This document shows positions 1 to 5,610 of a DNA stretch of 5,610 nt, one piece after another. Location of the stretch: contig VGYW01000509.1 in assembly GCA_016872875.1 (NCBI GenBank), positions 1-5,610 on the forward strand. The letters are read 5' to 3'. A program made the position numbers and the translations under genes. Every line of letters starts with the position of its first letter. Within the stretch, counting starts at the first letter, position 1. A model generated the notes under the pieces. The model was not told the origin of the DNA and made no database searches. It saw nothing but the letters and a program-made list of their open reading frames with translations. This DNA is from Planctomycetota bacterium (lineage in GTDB: Bacteria; Planctomycetota; PUPC01; DSUN01).

Positions 1-2
1 AT

Positions 3-182
3 CAGGGCGAAGCCCTGGGAAAGGCGGTGATACGCGGGTCAGCCCTGTAGGGGCGTACTGGCGCCCCTGGGCAGGATGTGGCGCCGGGGGGGCACATAGT
101 ACGCCCTGTCAGGGCTGACCTTACCGGCCGCCCCTTCCCAGGGCTTCGCCCTGGGCCGCTATAGTACGCCCCTGACGGGGCT
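3..182. repeat. Nested inverted-repeat cluster of short GC-rich palindromes (REP/MITE-like)
   Basis: An outer pair of arms, 3-21 and 135-153, is perfectly complementary over 19 bp. An inner pair, 37-47 and 110-120, is perfect over 11 bp and resumes at 51-59 with 98-106 (9 bp) after a short mismatch. Copies of GGCGCC lie at 60-65 and 80-85 in the centre, so the whole block 3-153 could fold into one long interrupted hairpin. Each arm also holds its own small palindrome: AGGGC-GAA-GCCCT at 4-16, GCCCT-GTC-AGGGC at 103-115 and AGGGC-TTC-GCCCT at 140-152. A partial further copy at 161-182 repeats ATAGTACGCCC (96-106 and 161-171) and ends in the hairpin GCCCC-TGAC-GGGGC at 168-181. No gene is supported here. 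The layout resembles REP/BIME-type or MITE-like intergenic repeats. Family membership and mobility are inferred, and the left edge may be cut by the window. Confidence 0.75.
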
Positions 183-188
183 CCGGAA

Positions 189-204
189 CAGTTCACCAGA
201 ACTG
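189..204. promoter_or_regulatory. Short perfect dyad, possible operator
   Basis: CAGTTC and GAACTG form a perfect 6-bp inverted repeat around the 4-base spacer ACCA. Its centre lies about 70 bases upstream of the start point expected from the promoter at 233-261, a usual place for an activator site. It is less GC-rich than the repeats just upstream and does not share their motif. It could be a binding site for a dimeric regulator, possibly the response regulator itself, or chance. Nothing in the sequence identifies the protein. Confidence 0.3.
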
Positions 205-232
205 GGGGCCATACTCCCGTCAAGTGGCATCT

Positions 233-261
233 TTGACATTTCGCGTGGAAACTGGTAGATT
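233..261 (+). promoter_or_regulatory. Sigma-70-like promoter of the response-regulator gene
   Basis: A perfect -35 hexamer TTGACA (233-238) is followed after exactly 17 bases by TAGATT (256-261), which matches four of six bases of the -10 consensus, including the key first T, second A and last T. Transcription would begin near 267-269. That leaves almost no leader before the ATG at 271 but about 50 bases before the ATG at 319. The surrounding sequence is visibly more AT-rich than the rest of the window. No -24/-12 sigma-54 element with correct GG-N10-GC spacing was found here, so expression is probably driven by the housekeeping sigma factor. Confidence 0.55.
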
Positions 262-318
262 GCAGAGAGTATGTTGGGATGCGGGCATTCCCTTCAGGTG
301 CGAGCCTCGGCGGCGACG

Positions 319-1788
319 ATGAGCGATGATCCCCGGAAAGAGCCGGCAGCGGGCGAGCTGGCGCTGCCCCCGTGGGGCAGCCGCAGCGTGCTGGTGGTGG
401 ACGACGAGGACGTGACCTGCAAGTACCTCCAGCGGGCGCTGCGCGAGCAGGGCTGCGAGGCGGCCTGCTGCCACTCGGGCCATGAGGCGCTCGACGCGCT
501 GCGGCGCACCCGCTACTCGCTCCTCGTGGCCGACCTGCGCCTGCCCGACATGAGCGGGATGGACCTCCTGCGCGAGGCCCGCCAGCTCGCCCCGCAGACC
601 TCGGTCATCGTGGTCACAGGCTTCGGCTCGGTGGAGACGGCGATCGAGGCGATGAAGCTCGGGGCGAGCGACTACCTGATCAAGCCCCTGCGCGGCGAAG
701 AGCTGCGCCTGGTGGTGGACAAGGTGTTCGACCAGCGGCGGCTGCTCGACCAGATCGCCCAGCTCCGGCTCGAGCTGGCCGGCCGCTACCACTTCGAGAA
801 CATGATCAGCCAGGACCCCAAGATGCGCGCCATCTTCGCCACCATCGCGCGCGTGGCCGCCACGGACACCACGGTGCTCATCACGGGCGAGACAGGCACG
901 GGCAAGGAGCTCGTCGCCCGCGCCATCCACTACAACTCGCGGCGCCGCGAGAGGCCGTTCATGGCCATCAACTGCGGGGCTTTTCCCGAAACGCTCCTCG
1001 AGAGCGAGCTGTTCGGCCACGAGCAGGGCGCCTTCACCGGCGCCGTGGCCACCAAGCCCGGCATCTTCGAGGTCGCCGACGGCGGCGCCCTGCTCCTCGA
1101 CGAGATCGGCAACATCCCGCACCCCATGCAGGTCAAGCTCCTCCGCGTCCTCGAGGCGGGCGAGTTCAAGCGCCTCGGCGGGGTCGAGACCCTGCGGTGC
1201 GACGTCCGCATCCTGGCGGCGTCGAACGTGGACCTGGAGGCAGCGGCGGACGCCGGCGGCTTCCGCCGCGACCTCCTCTACCGCATCAACGTCGTGCCCA
1301 TCCTGCTGCCGCCCCTGCGCGACCGGGTGGGGGACGTGCCGCTCCTCGTCGAGCACTTCATCCGCCGCCACGGGCCGCGCATCAACCCCGCCGTGCGGGA
1401 CATCGCGCTCCCCGCCATGCGCAAGCTCCTCCGATACCCCTGGCCAGGAAACGTCCGACAGCTCGAACACGCCATCCAGCGCGCGCTCATCCTGGCCGAC
1501 GGCGACACGCTGCTGCCCGAGCACCTGCCCCTCGGCGAGGCGGAGGAGGCCGCGGGCGGCCAGGAGCTGAAGTTCAACGAGCAGCTCCCGCTCGACGAGC
1601 TCCGCTCCGAGCTCGTCGCGAGGCTCGAGCGCGCCTACCTCGAACGGGTCCTCCGCCTCCACGGCGGCAGCATCCGCAAGACGGCGCGCCACGCCGGACT
1701 CTCCGAGCGCGGCGTCTACGACAAGCTCAAGAAGTTCGGCCTCGACCGCAAGGCATTCAGGCCCGTCCGCCAGGGAGCGCGCCCGTGA
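319..1788 (+). CDS. NtrC-family sigma-54-dependent response regulator
   Basis: A cytoplasmic DNA-binding activator that, by family, is phosphorylated by a histidine kinase and uses ATP to open sigma-54 RNA polymerase promoters. Counting from the ATG at 319 (489 aa), the receiver domain spans about 22-138: acidic pair D28/D29, phospho-acceptor D72 in ADLRLPDMSG, T100 and K122. A helical linker follows. The AAA+ domain (about 160-400) has Walker A GETGTGKE at 190-197, an intact sigma-54 contact loop GAFTGA at 237-242, Walker B with D261/E262, arginine-finger candidates R316 and R322, and the WPGNVR motif at 375-380. A Fis-type helix-turn-helix covers about 437-475. Every key residue is present, so it should be functional. 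The ATG at 271 would add 16 residues; 319 is preferred because the promoter would make 271 nearly leaderless and codons 271-318 include more A/T-ending ones than the gene body. Neither start has a good ribosome binding site. No partner kinase is in view. Confidence 0.93.
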   Translation: MSDDPRKEPAAGELALPPWGSRSVLVVDDEDVTCKYLQRALREQGCEAACCHSGHEALDALRRTRYSLLVADLRLPDMSGMDLLREARQLAPQTSVIVVTGFGSVETAIEAMKLGASDYLIKPLRGEELRLVVDKVFDQRRLLDQIAQLRLELAGRYHFENMISQDPKMRAIFATIARVAATDTTVLITGETGTGKELVARAIHYNSRRRERPFMAINCGAFPETLLESELFGHEQGAFTGAVATKPGIFEVADGGALLLDEIGNIPHPMQVKLLRVLEAGEFKRLGGVETLRCDVRILAASNVDLEAAADAGGFRRDLLYRINVVPILLPPLRDRVGDVPLLVEHFIRRHGPRINPAVRDIALPAMRKLLRYPWPGNVRQLEHAIQRALILADGDTLLPEHLPLGEAEEAAGGQELKFNEQLPLDELRSELVARLERAYLERVLRLHGGSIRKTARHAGLSERGVYDKLKKFGLDRKAFRPVRQGARP

Positions 1789-1806
1789 ACCCGATGGCCC
1801 GCCTGC

Positions 1807-1810
1807 GAGG
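1807..1810 (+). promoter_or_regulatory. Ribosome binding site of the cytochrome fusion gene
   Basis: GAGG lies 8 bases before the ATG at 1819, good Shine-Dalgarno spacing. It sits in the 30-base gap after the regulator's stop codon, consistent with co-transcription and with 1819 as the start. Confidence 0.55.
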
Positions 1811-1818
1811 TAACAGAG

Positions 1819-3372
1819 ATGGCTAAGAATCCGACCTCCAAGATCTCCAAGAAGCCGAAGCACCCGGTCGTCCGCATGGCCATTGCGTGGGGCATTCTCC
1901 TCGCGGTGGTGGGCGGCGTCGTCGCCGTCCTCTGGTGGGTGGTGGGGCCGAGGTCGCTCGGGATCATCTCCTCGCGCGACCGCGGCCGCGACCGGGCGCA
2001 GGAGGAGGCCCCCAGGGTGGCGCTCTTCTACAGTTGCGGGCTCGAGGGGCGGCTGGCGCCCTACGTCTGCGAGGAGGGCGCGCTCGGCGGCGTCGCCCGA
2101 ATGGCCTCCGTCTTCTCGGCCTGGGCCAAGGACCAGCCCTACAGGATAACCGTTGACGCCGGCAACAGCACGCTGAGCGGCCACCCGGCCGCCGACACGA
2201 TCAACACGTTCGCCTGGAACGCCCTCGAGCGGCTCGGCTACGACGTGGTGAACTGCGGGGACAACGAGGCCACGCTGTCCCTTGAGGAGCTGCGGAAGTT
2301 CTCGAAGGACCGCAAGTTCAAGATCATCTCGGCGAACCTGGTGCGAGCCGACACGCGCGCGCCGGTGTTCCCGACCCATCACATCATGCGGCGGCGGGGC
2401 TACAACGTGGCCTTCATCGGCCTGCTGCGCGAGGACATCCTGCCGAAGCACACGGGCAAGGGGGTGCGCCTCATCGGCCCAGCCGACGCGCTCCGCGGCG
2501 CCCTCAACCTGGTGAAGGGGAAGGCCGACATCATCGTGGTCCTCGCCTTCCTGCCCCCGGAGGAAATCTACGCCCTCGCGTGGAGCCACCCAGAGGTCAA
2601 CGTCTTCCTCGGCGGCCTCGCGCCGGCCAGCTCGGCGCCCTACGAGATCGCCGGGCCGCGCGTCAACCCCGCCAGCCTGGTCTCCTACCTCGGCGACCAG
2701 GGCTGCACCGTGACGATGCTCGACGCCTCGTTCCCCAAGGGGCGGCCGCCCGCGGCCGCGAGCCAGACCAGCCTCCTCGACAGCTCGGTGCCCGCCGACC
2801 CCGCCTTCGCGGGCCTCATCTCGGAGTTCACCGCCGCGCTCAGCGGCAAGCCGCTCCCGGGGGCGGGCCAGGACCCCAAGATGCCCTGCACCAGCTCCTA
2901 CACCGGCTCGGTCGCCTGCCAGTTGTGCCACAGGGACGAATACGTCAAGTGGCAGGCCACCCGGCACGCCGGGGCCTACGTCACCCTGCTCGACAAGGGG
3001 AAGCAGAAGGACCCCGCCTGCCTGGCCTGCCACGTGACCGGCTACGGCCAGCCCGGCGGCTACGACCCGGTCAGGGCCGCCACCCCGCCGCCCGTCGCCG
3101 GCAAGGAGGCGCCCCTGGCCGTCAAAGGCCCCGGAAAGGACCATCCCCTCAAGGGCGTCGGCTGCGAGGCCTGCCACGGCGGCGCCCGCCGACACTGGGG
3201 CATCGCCATCCGCGACCGCTTCGCCACCGCCAGGACCCCCTTCCTGCGGCCAAAGCCCTCCCTCGAAAACTGCATCCGCTGCCACACCGCCGCCCGACCA
3301 TGCCTCGAACCCGGCGCCACCGAGCGCTACGAGCGGAACGAGTACATGGACAAGATCAAGCACTGGAAGTAG
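1819..3372 (+). CDS. Membrane-anchored UshA-like (degenerate) phosphoesterase fused to a tetraheme cytochrome c554 domain
   Basis: A 517-residue protein. A lysine-rich N-terminus and one hydrophobic segment (about 18-42) suggest an uncleaved anchor with the rest in the periplasm. Residues about 67-345 follow the UshA/5'-nucleotidase metallophosphoesterase pattern: LGGVAR (89-94), VDAG (112-115), YDVVNCGDNE (141-150), IISANLV (169-175) and VNVFLGG (260-266). The usual metal ligands are replaced: no D-x-H at 71-76, GNHE is GDNE, the LSH histidine is F244, and GHxH is GGLA. Residues about 357-517 resemble the cytochrome c554 family, with four CxxCH haem sites at 367-371, 401-405, 449-453 and 485-489. 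H383, H442, H459 and H515 are candidate distal ligands. Likely role (inference): extracytoplasmic electron transfer or redox sensing, with the first domain binding rather than hydrolysing. The C-terminal substrate domain of true 5'-nucleotidases is absent. It needs cytochrome c maturation genes encoded elsewhere. The closest remembered family is the UshA-like (seleno)protein group, in which a PCGC-like motif is expected where this protein has PYVC (81-84). Electron donor and acceptor are unknown. Confidence 0.88.
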   Translation: MAKNPTSKISKKPKHPVVRMAIAWGILLAVVGGVVAVLWWVVGPRSLGIISSRDRGRDRAQEEAPRVALFYSCGLEGRLAPYVCEEGALGGVARMASVFSAWAKDQPYRITVDAGNSTLSGHPAADTINTFAWNALERLGYDVVNCGDNEATLSLEELRKFSKDRKFKIISANLVRADTRAPVFPTHHIMRRRGYNVAFIGLLREDILPKHTGKGVRLIGPADALRGALNLVKGKADIIVVLAFLPPEEIYALAWSHPEVNVFLGGLAPASSAPYEIAGPRVNPASLVSYLGDQGCTVTMLDASFPKGRPPAAASQTSLLDSSVPADPAFAGLISEFTAALSGKPLPGAGQDPKMPCTSSYTGSVACQLCHRDEYVKWQATRHAGAYVTLLDKGKQKDPACLACHVTGYGQPGGYDPVRAATPPPVAGKEAPLAVKGPGKDHPLKGVGCEACHGGARRHWGIAIRDRFATARTPFLRPKPSLENCIRCHTAARPCLEPGATERYERNEYMDKIKHWK

Positions 3373-3400
3373 TTCCTGTCTCTTGTCCTCTTCAGTTTGC

Positions 3401-3425
3401 GGGGACGGGCGAGCTGTTTGTCCCT
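3401..3425. other. Weak stem-loop between cytochrome and solute-binding genes
   Basis: GGGGAC (3401-3406) can pair with GTCCCT (3420-3425) through five Watson-Crick pairs and one G-T pair around a 13-base loop. There is no T-run after it, so it is unlikely to be an intrinsic terminator. It may be a remnant of a dispersed repeat or chance in GC-rich DNA. It lies in the only gap between the three genes longer than 30 bases. Confidence 0.25.
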
Positions 3426-3450
3426 ACGACTTCCCGCAAGAGCAGCCCGG

Positions 3451-3455
3451 TAAGG
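3451..3455 (+). promoter_or_regulatory. Ribosome binding site of the solute-binding protein gene
   Basis: TAAGG lies 7 bases before the ATG at 3463. It supports this start, which also gives the basic N-terminus (MRR) and hydrophobic stretch expected of an exported protein. Confidence 0.45.
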
Positions 3456-3462
3456 CAATGGA

Positions 3463-5481
3463 ATGAGGCGAACGCTGATTGTCGTGGGCTGCCTCCTGGC
3501 CGTGCCGCTCGGGCTGGCCGTGCTCGTGGCGCTGCTGGCGCGCGCCACCTGGGCACTCTCGGGCGCGGGGCGGACGCCGCTGAGCTCGCTCGAAGGCATC
3601 GCGGTGCCGGAGCGGAGCCCGCGCGAGCCGCGGGCGGTCCACGCCGTGGCCGAATGGCCGGCAGAGCGCGGGCGAAGCTTCCATGAGGCCCCGACGCTGG
3701 CCGAACGGGTGAGGGCCGGCTCGCTGCCGCCCGTGGCCGAACGGCTCCCGGAGAACCCCCTGGTCGTCGTGCCGCCAGAGCAGAATGGCCCCTACGGCGG
3801 CACCTGGGCGCGCTTCGCAACCGACACAGGCGACGCAGGCGTCTACGAGGCCCGCCTCTCCTACGATGGCCTGGTCCGCTGGGACCCTATGGGGCGACGC
3901 ATCCTGCCGAACCTGGCGACCCGCTGGGAGGTGGCCGATGGCGGTCGCACCTACACCTTCTGGCTCCGACGCGGCGTCAGATGGTCCGACGGCGCGCCCT
4001 TCTCCGCCGACGACCTTCTCTTCTGGTACAACGACGTGCTTCAGAACCCCGAACTCACGCCCGTGGCGCCCGTGGACTTCCGCCGCGGCGGCGAGCTCGT
4101 GCGGCTCGAGAAACTCGACGACTTCACGCTCCGCTTCCGCTTCAAGGAGCCCCACGGCCTCTTCCTCCAGATGATGGCCTCCGGCCTAAGCTACGCCATC
4201 CTCGGCTACCCAGCCCACTACCTCAAGCAGTTCCACCCGAGCTACGTGCCGAAGGCGAAGCTGGAGGCCGCAGCGAAGGCCAAGGGCTTCCACTACTGGT
4301 ATCAGCGCTTCGGCGAGCGGCGCGACTGGCGGAACCCCGAGTGCCCGCGCCTCTGGGCCTGGCTCATGCACAAGCCCGACGCACTCCCCATCGTCTTCGA
4401 GCGCAACCCCTTCTACTGGAAGGTTGACCCCGACGGGCGCCAGCTCCCCTACCTCGACCGCGTGACCTTCGGCATCTTCGACATCGAGACCATCAACCTC
4501 AAGGCCATCAACGGCGAGACCGGCATGCAAAGCCGCCACATGGACTTCGCCAACTACCCCCTCTTCATGGAAAACCGCAGGAAGGGCCGCTACCGCGTCC
4601 TCCACTGGATCAACGCCGGCGGCAGCGTCATCCAGCTCGCGCCCAACCTGAACCAGAAGACCGACGCGGTGCTGCGCGAGGTCTTCGCCGACCCCCGCTT
4701 CCGCATCGCGCTCTCCCACGCGATTGACCGCGACGCCATCAACGAGGTCTGCTTCTTCGGCATCGGCAAGCCGCGCCAGCTCTGTCCACCCGCGGCTTCC
4801 CCCTACTACTCGCCCGCATACGAGCGTGCGCACGTCGCCTACGACCCCGCCCGCGCGAACGCGCTCCTCGACGAAATGGGCCTCTCAAGACGCGACGCCG
4901 ACGGGGTGCGCCTCCGCCCCGATGGCCTGCCCCTCTCGATCTTCATCGAGACCACCTCGATGACCGGCAACGCCAAGATGCTCGAAATGGTCGCTCACGA
5001 CTGGACGGCGGTGGGGGTGAAGACCGAGCTGAAGGTCACTGCGCGGGGCCTCTACTACACCCGCAAGGCCGCGCTCCTCCACCACGTGGGCGTCTGGTGG
5101 CCCGCCGACGAGCTCGTCCCGCTCGTTGACCCCCGCTGGTTCCTCCCCTTCTCCGCCGAGTCCATTCACGCCATCGGCTACTCCCGCTGGTTCACCTCTG
5201 GCGGCAAGAGCGGCGTCGAGCCGCAGGGCGACCTTCGCCGCTGCGTCGAGCTCTACCGCCAGATTCAGCAGACGCCCGACGAGGCGGACCACCGCCGCCT
5301 CTTCGCCGAGATCATCGAGCTGAACCGCAAGAACCTCTGGGTCATCGGCACCATTGGCGAGGTGCCCACCCTGGTCATCGCGAGCGACCGCATGCGCAAC
5401 GTCCCGGAGGTCGCCGTCTACGGCTGGATTTTCCGCTCGCCTGGCAACACCGCCCCGGAGTGCTACGCGCTTCAGGATTAG
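3463..5481 (+). CDS. ABC transporter solute-binding protein, Opp/Dpp (SBP_bac_5) family, large form
   Basis: Binds a solute outside the cytoplasmic membrane and would deliver it to an ABC permease. By family the ligand is a peptide, or in some members an oligosaccharide; it cannot be told here. The 672 residues start with MRR and a hydrophobic stretch (about 4-27), either a signal peptide or an anchor. VVGC at 7-10 looks like a lipobox but is too near the N-terminus. Residues 74-117 have the lead-in typical of the large subfamily: LPPVAERLPENPLVV, then GPYGGTW. The SBP_bac_5 core runs from about 128 to 580, with LSYDGLVRWDP (132-142), LRRGVRWSDGAPFSADDLLF (168-187), FRIALSHAIDRDAINEV (413-429) and YDPARANALLDEMGL (460-474). 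Length exceeds the roughly 540 residues of classical OppA but fits the YGGT-type proteins. No permease or ATPase gene is in the window, and a hairpin follows directly, so it appears separated from its transporter or acts as an orphan receptor. Confidence 0.92.
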   Translation: MRRTLIVVGCLLAVPLGLAVLVALLARATWALSGAGRTPLSSLEGIAVPERSPREPRAVHAVAEWPAERGRSFHEAPTLAERVRAGSLPPVAERLPENPLVVVPPEQNGPYGGTWARFATDTGDAGVYEARLSYDGLVRWDPMGRRILPNLATRWEVADGGRTYTFWLRRGVRWSDGAPFSADDLLFWYNDVLQNPELTPVAPVDFRRGGELVRLEKLDDFTLRFRFKEPHGLFLQMMASGLSYAILGYPAHYLKQFHPSYVPKAKLEAAAKAKGFHYWYQRFGERRDWRNPECPRLWAWLMHKPDALPIVFERNPFYWKVDPDGRQLPYLDRVTFGIFDIETINLKAINGETGMQSRHMDFANYPLFMENRRKGRYRVLHWINAGGSVIQLAPNLNQKTDAVLREVFADPRFRIALSHAIDRDAINEVCFFGIGKPRQLCPPAASPYYSPAYERAHVAYDPARANALLDEMGLSRRDADGVRLRPDGLPLSIFIETTSMTGNAKMLEMVAHDWTAVGVKTELKVTARGLYYTRKAALLHHVGVWWPADELVPLVDPRWFLPFSAESIHAIGYSRWFTSGGKSGVEPQGDLRRCVELYRQIQQTPDEADHRRLFAEIIELNRKNLWVIGTIGEVPTLVIASDRMRNVPEVAVYGWIFRSPGNTAPECYALQD

Positions 5482-5485
5482 CATT

Positions 5486-5517
5486 CCGCCCCCACCGACC
5501 TTGCGTCGGTGGGGCGG
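5486..5517. terminator. Strong hairpin after the third gene, possible transcription end
   Basis: ACCGAC (5494-5499) pairs with GTCGGT (5505-5510) around the loop CTTGC. The stem continues through the C-run and CCG into GGGG and CGG (5511-5517), giving 13 bp with one bulged C. It begins 4 bases after the stop codon at 5479-5481, as terminators often do. The T-run of a classical intrinsic terminator is missing (AGGATTGG follows), so it may instead end transcription in a host-specific way or protect the 3' end of the mRNA. Confidence 0.55.
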
Positions 5518-5537
5518 AGGATTGGCAACTAACGCGG

Positions 5538-5610
5538 AGCGCGACCCCCCACCCCCTTCCCCCTCCCCCGCCCGCCGCAGGCGGGCGGGGGCGGGGGGGG
5601 GGTGGGCGCT
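5538..5610. repeat. C-run/G-run inverted repeat at the window end
   Basis: A perfect 12-bp stem (5565-5576 with 5580-5591) closes on the 3-base loop GCA. Outside it, C-rich sequence from 5545 on the left faces a G-run at 5593-5602 on the right, and AGCGC (5538-5542) is complementary to GCGCT at 5606-5610, so the imperfect pairing may span the whole segment and continue past the window. The G-rich strand has several runs of three or more G (about 5583-5606), enough for a G-quadruplex. No coding potential is seen. Homopolymer length here could be affected by sequencing error. Confidence 0.6.

Noticed and set aside
1..182. CRISPR array
   Set aside because: The repeated units are inverted and palindromic with uneven spacing. 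There are no regularly spaced direct repeats with unique spacers.
225..263. Sigma-54 promoter candidates (TGGCA at 225-229; TTGC at 260-263)
   Set aside because: The GG and GC elements are not 10 bases apart: the first GG (226-227) is followed at the right distance by AT, and the TTGC has no GG at the right distance upstream.
220..3363. A 1047-codon open frame on the minus strand across both the regulator and the cytochrome gene
   Set aside because: It is antisense to two genes with clear families and intact motifs and spans the gap between them. Its translation is a low-complexity mix of G, A, V, E, R, L and D with no recognisable domain, as expected when G/C-ending codons remove stops from the opposite strand.
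3484..3495. Lipobox VVGC at residues 7-10 of the solute-binding protein
   Set aside because: It is too close to the N-terminus, with only a few hydrophobic residues before it, and the hydrophobic stretch continues well past the cysteine. A lipoprotein signal is therefore unlikely.
2580..3686. A 368-codon + strand open frame overlapping the end of the cytochrome gene and the start of the solute-binding gene
   Set aside because: It is a frame-shifted reading of the cytochrome gene, rich in R, P and G, with no domain. The overlapped frame carries the four CxxCH motifs.
4186..5484. Minus-strand open frames of 199-215 codons opposite the solute-binding protein
   Set aside because: They are antisense shadows of a well-recognised SBP_bac_5 gene, with no motif and no ribosome binding evidence.

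Overview
This is a GC-rich bacterial window with three complete genes, all on the + strand and closely spaced: a sigma-54-type (NtrC-like) response regulator (319-1788), a membrane-anchored protein joining a UshA-like phosphoesterase fold to a tetraheme cytochrome c554 module (1819-3372), and a large Opp/Dpp-type solute-binding protein (3463-5481). Codon third positions are almost all G or C, so long open frames appear on both strands. Only these three carry recognisable protein families. The host is not identified. The phosphoesterase-cytochrome fusion, the 'YGGT' type of solute-binding protein and the GC-rich palindromic repeats fit an uncultured member of the Planctomycetota/PVC group or a neighbouring phylum, but this is an impression and no marker gene is present.

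Layout. Bases 1-182 hold no gene but a dense set of GC-rich palindromes arranged as nested inverted repeats, with a further partial copy at 161-182. A 6-bp dyad (189-204) and a good sigma-70-like promoter (TTGACA, 17-base spacer, TAGATT; 233-261) follow. The promoter position favours translation of the regulator from the ATG at 319 rather than the one at 271. The regulator is followed after 30 bases by the cytochrome fusion, and that after 90 bases by the solute-binding protein. The 90-base gap holds a weak stem and a plausible ribosome binding site. A strong hairpin without a T-run lies just after the third gene, and the window ends in a C-run/G-run hairpin.

How the parts may work together (inference). 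The spacing allows one transcript from the promoter at 233-261, with possible internal promoters. Both non-regulatory proteins should face the periplasm, tethered by an N-terminal hydrophobic segment (the solute-binding protein may instead be cleaved). The cluster could therefore link a two-component signal to extracytoplasmic electron transfer and solute capture. No histidine kinase, ABC permease, ABC ATPase or convincing sigma-54 promoter is visible, so these partners would have to be encoded elsewhere.

The most notable point is that the phosphoesterase-like domain lacks essentially all the histidine metal ligands of active UshA-type enzymes while keeping the fold's landmarks. It looks like a non-catalytic or repurposed domain fused to an intact four-haem module.
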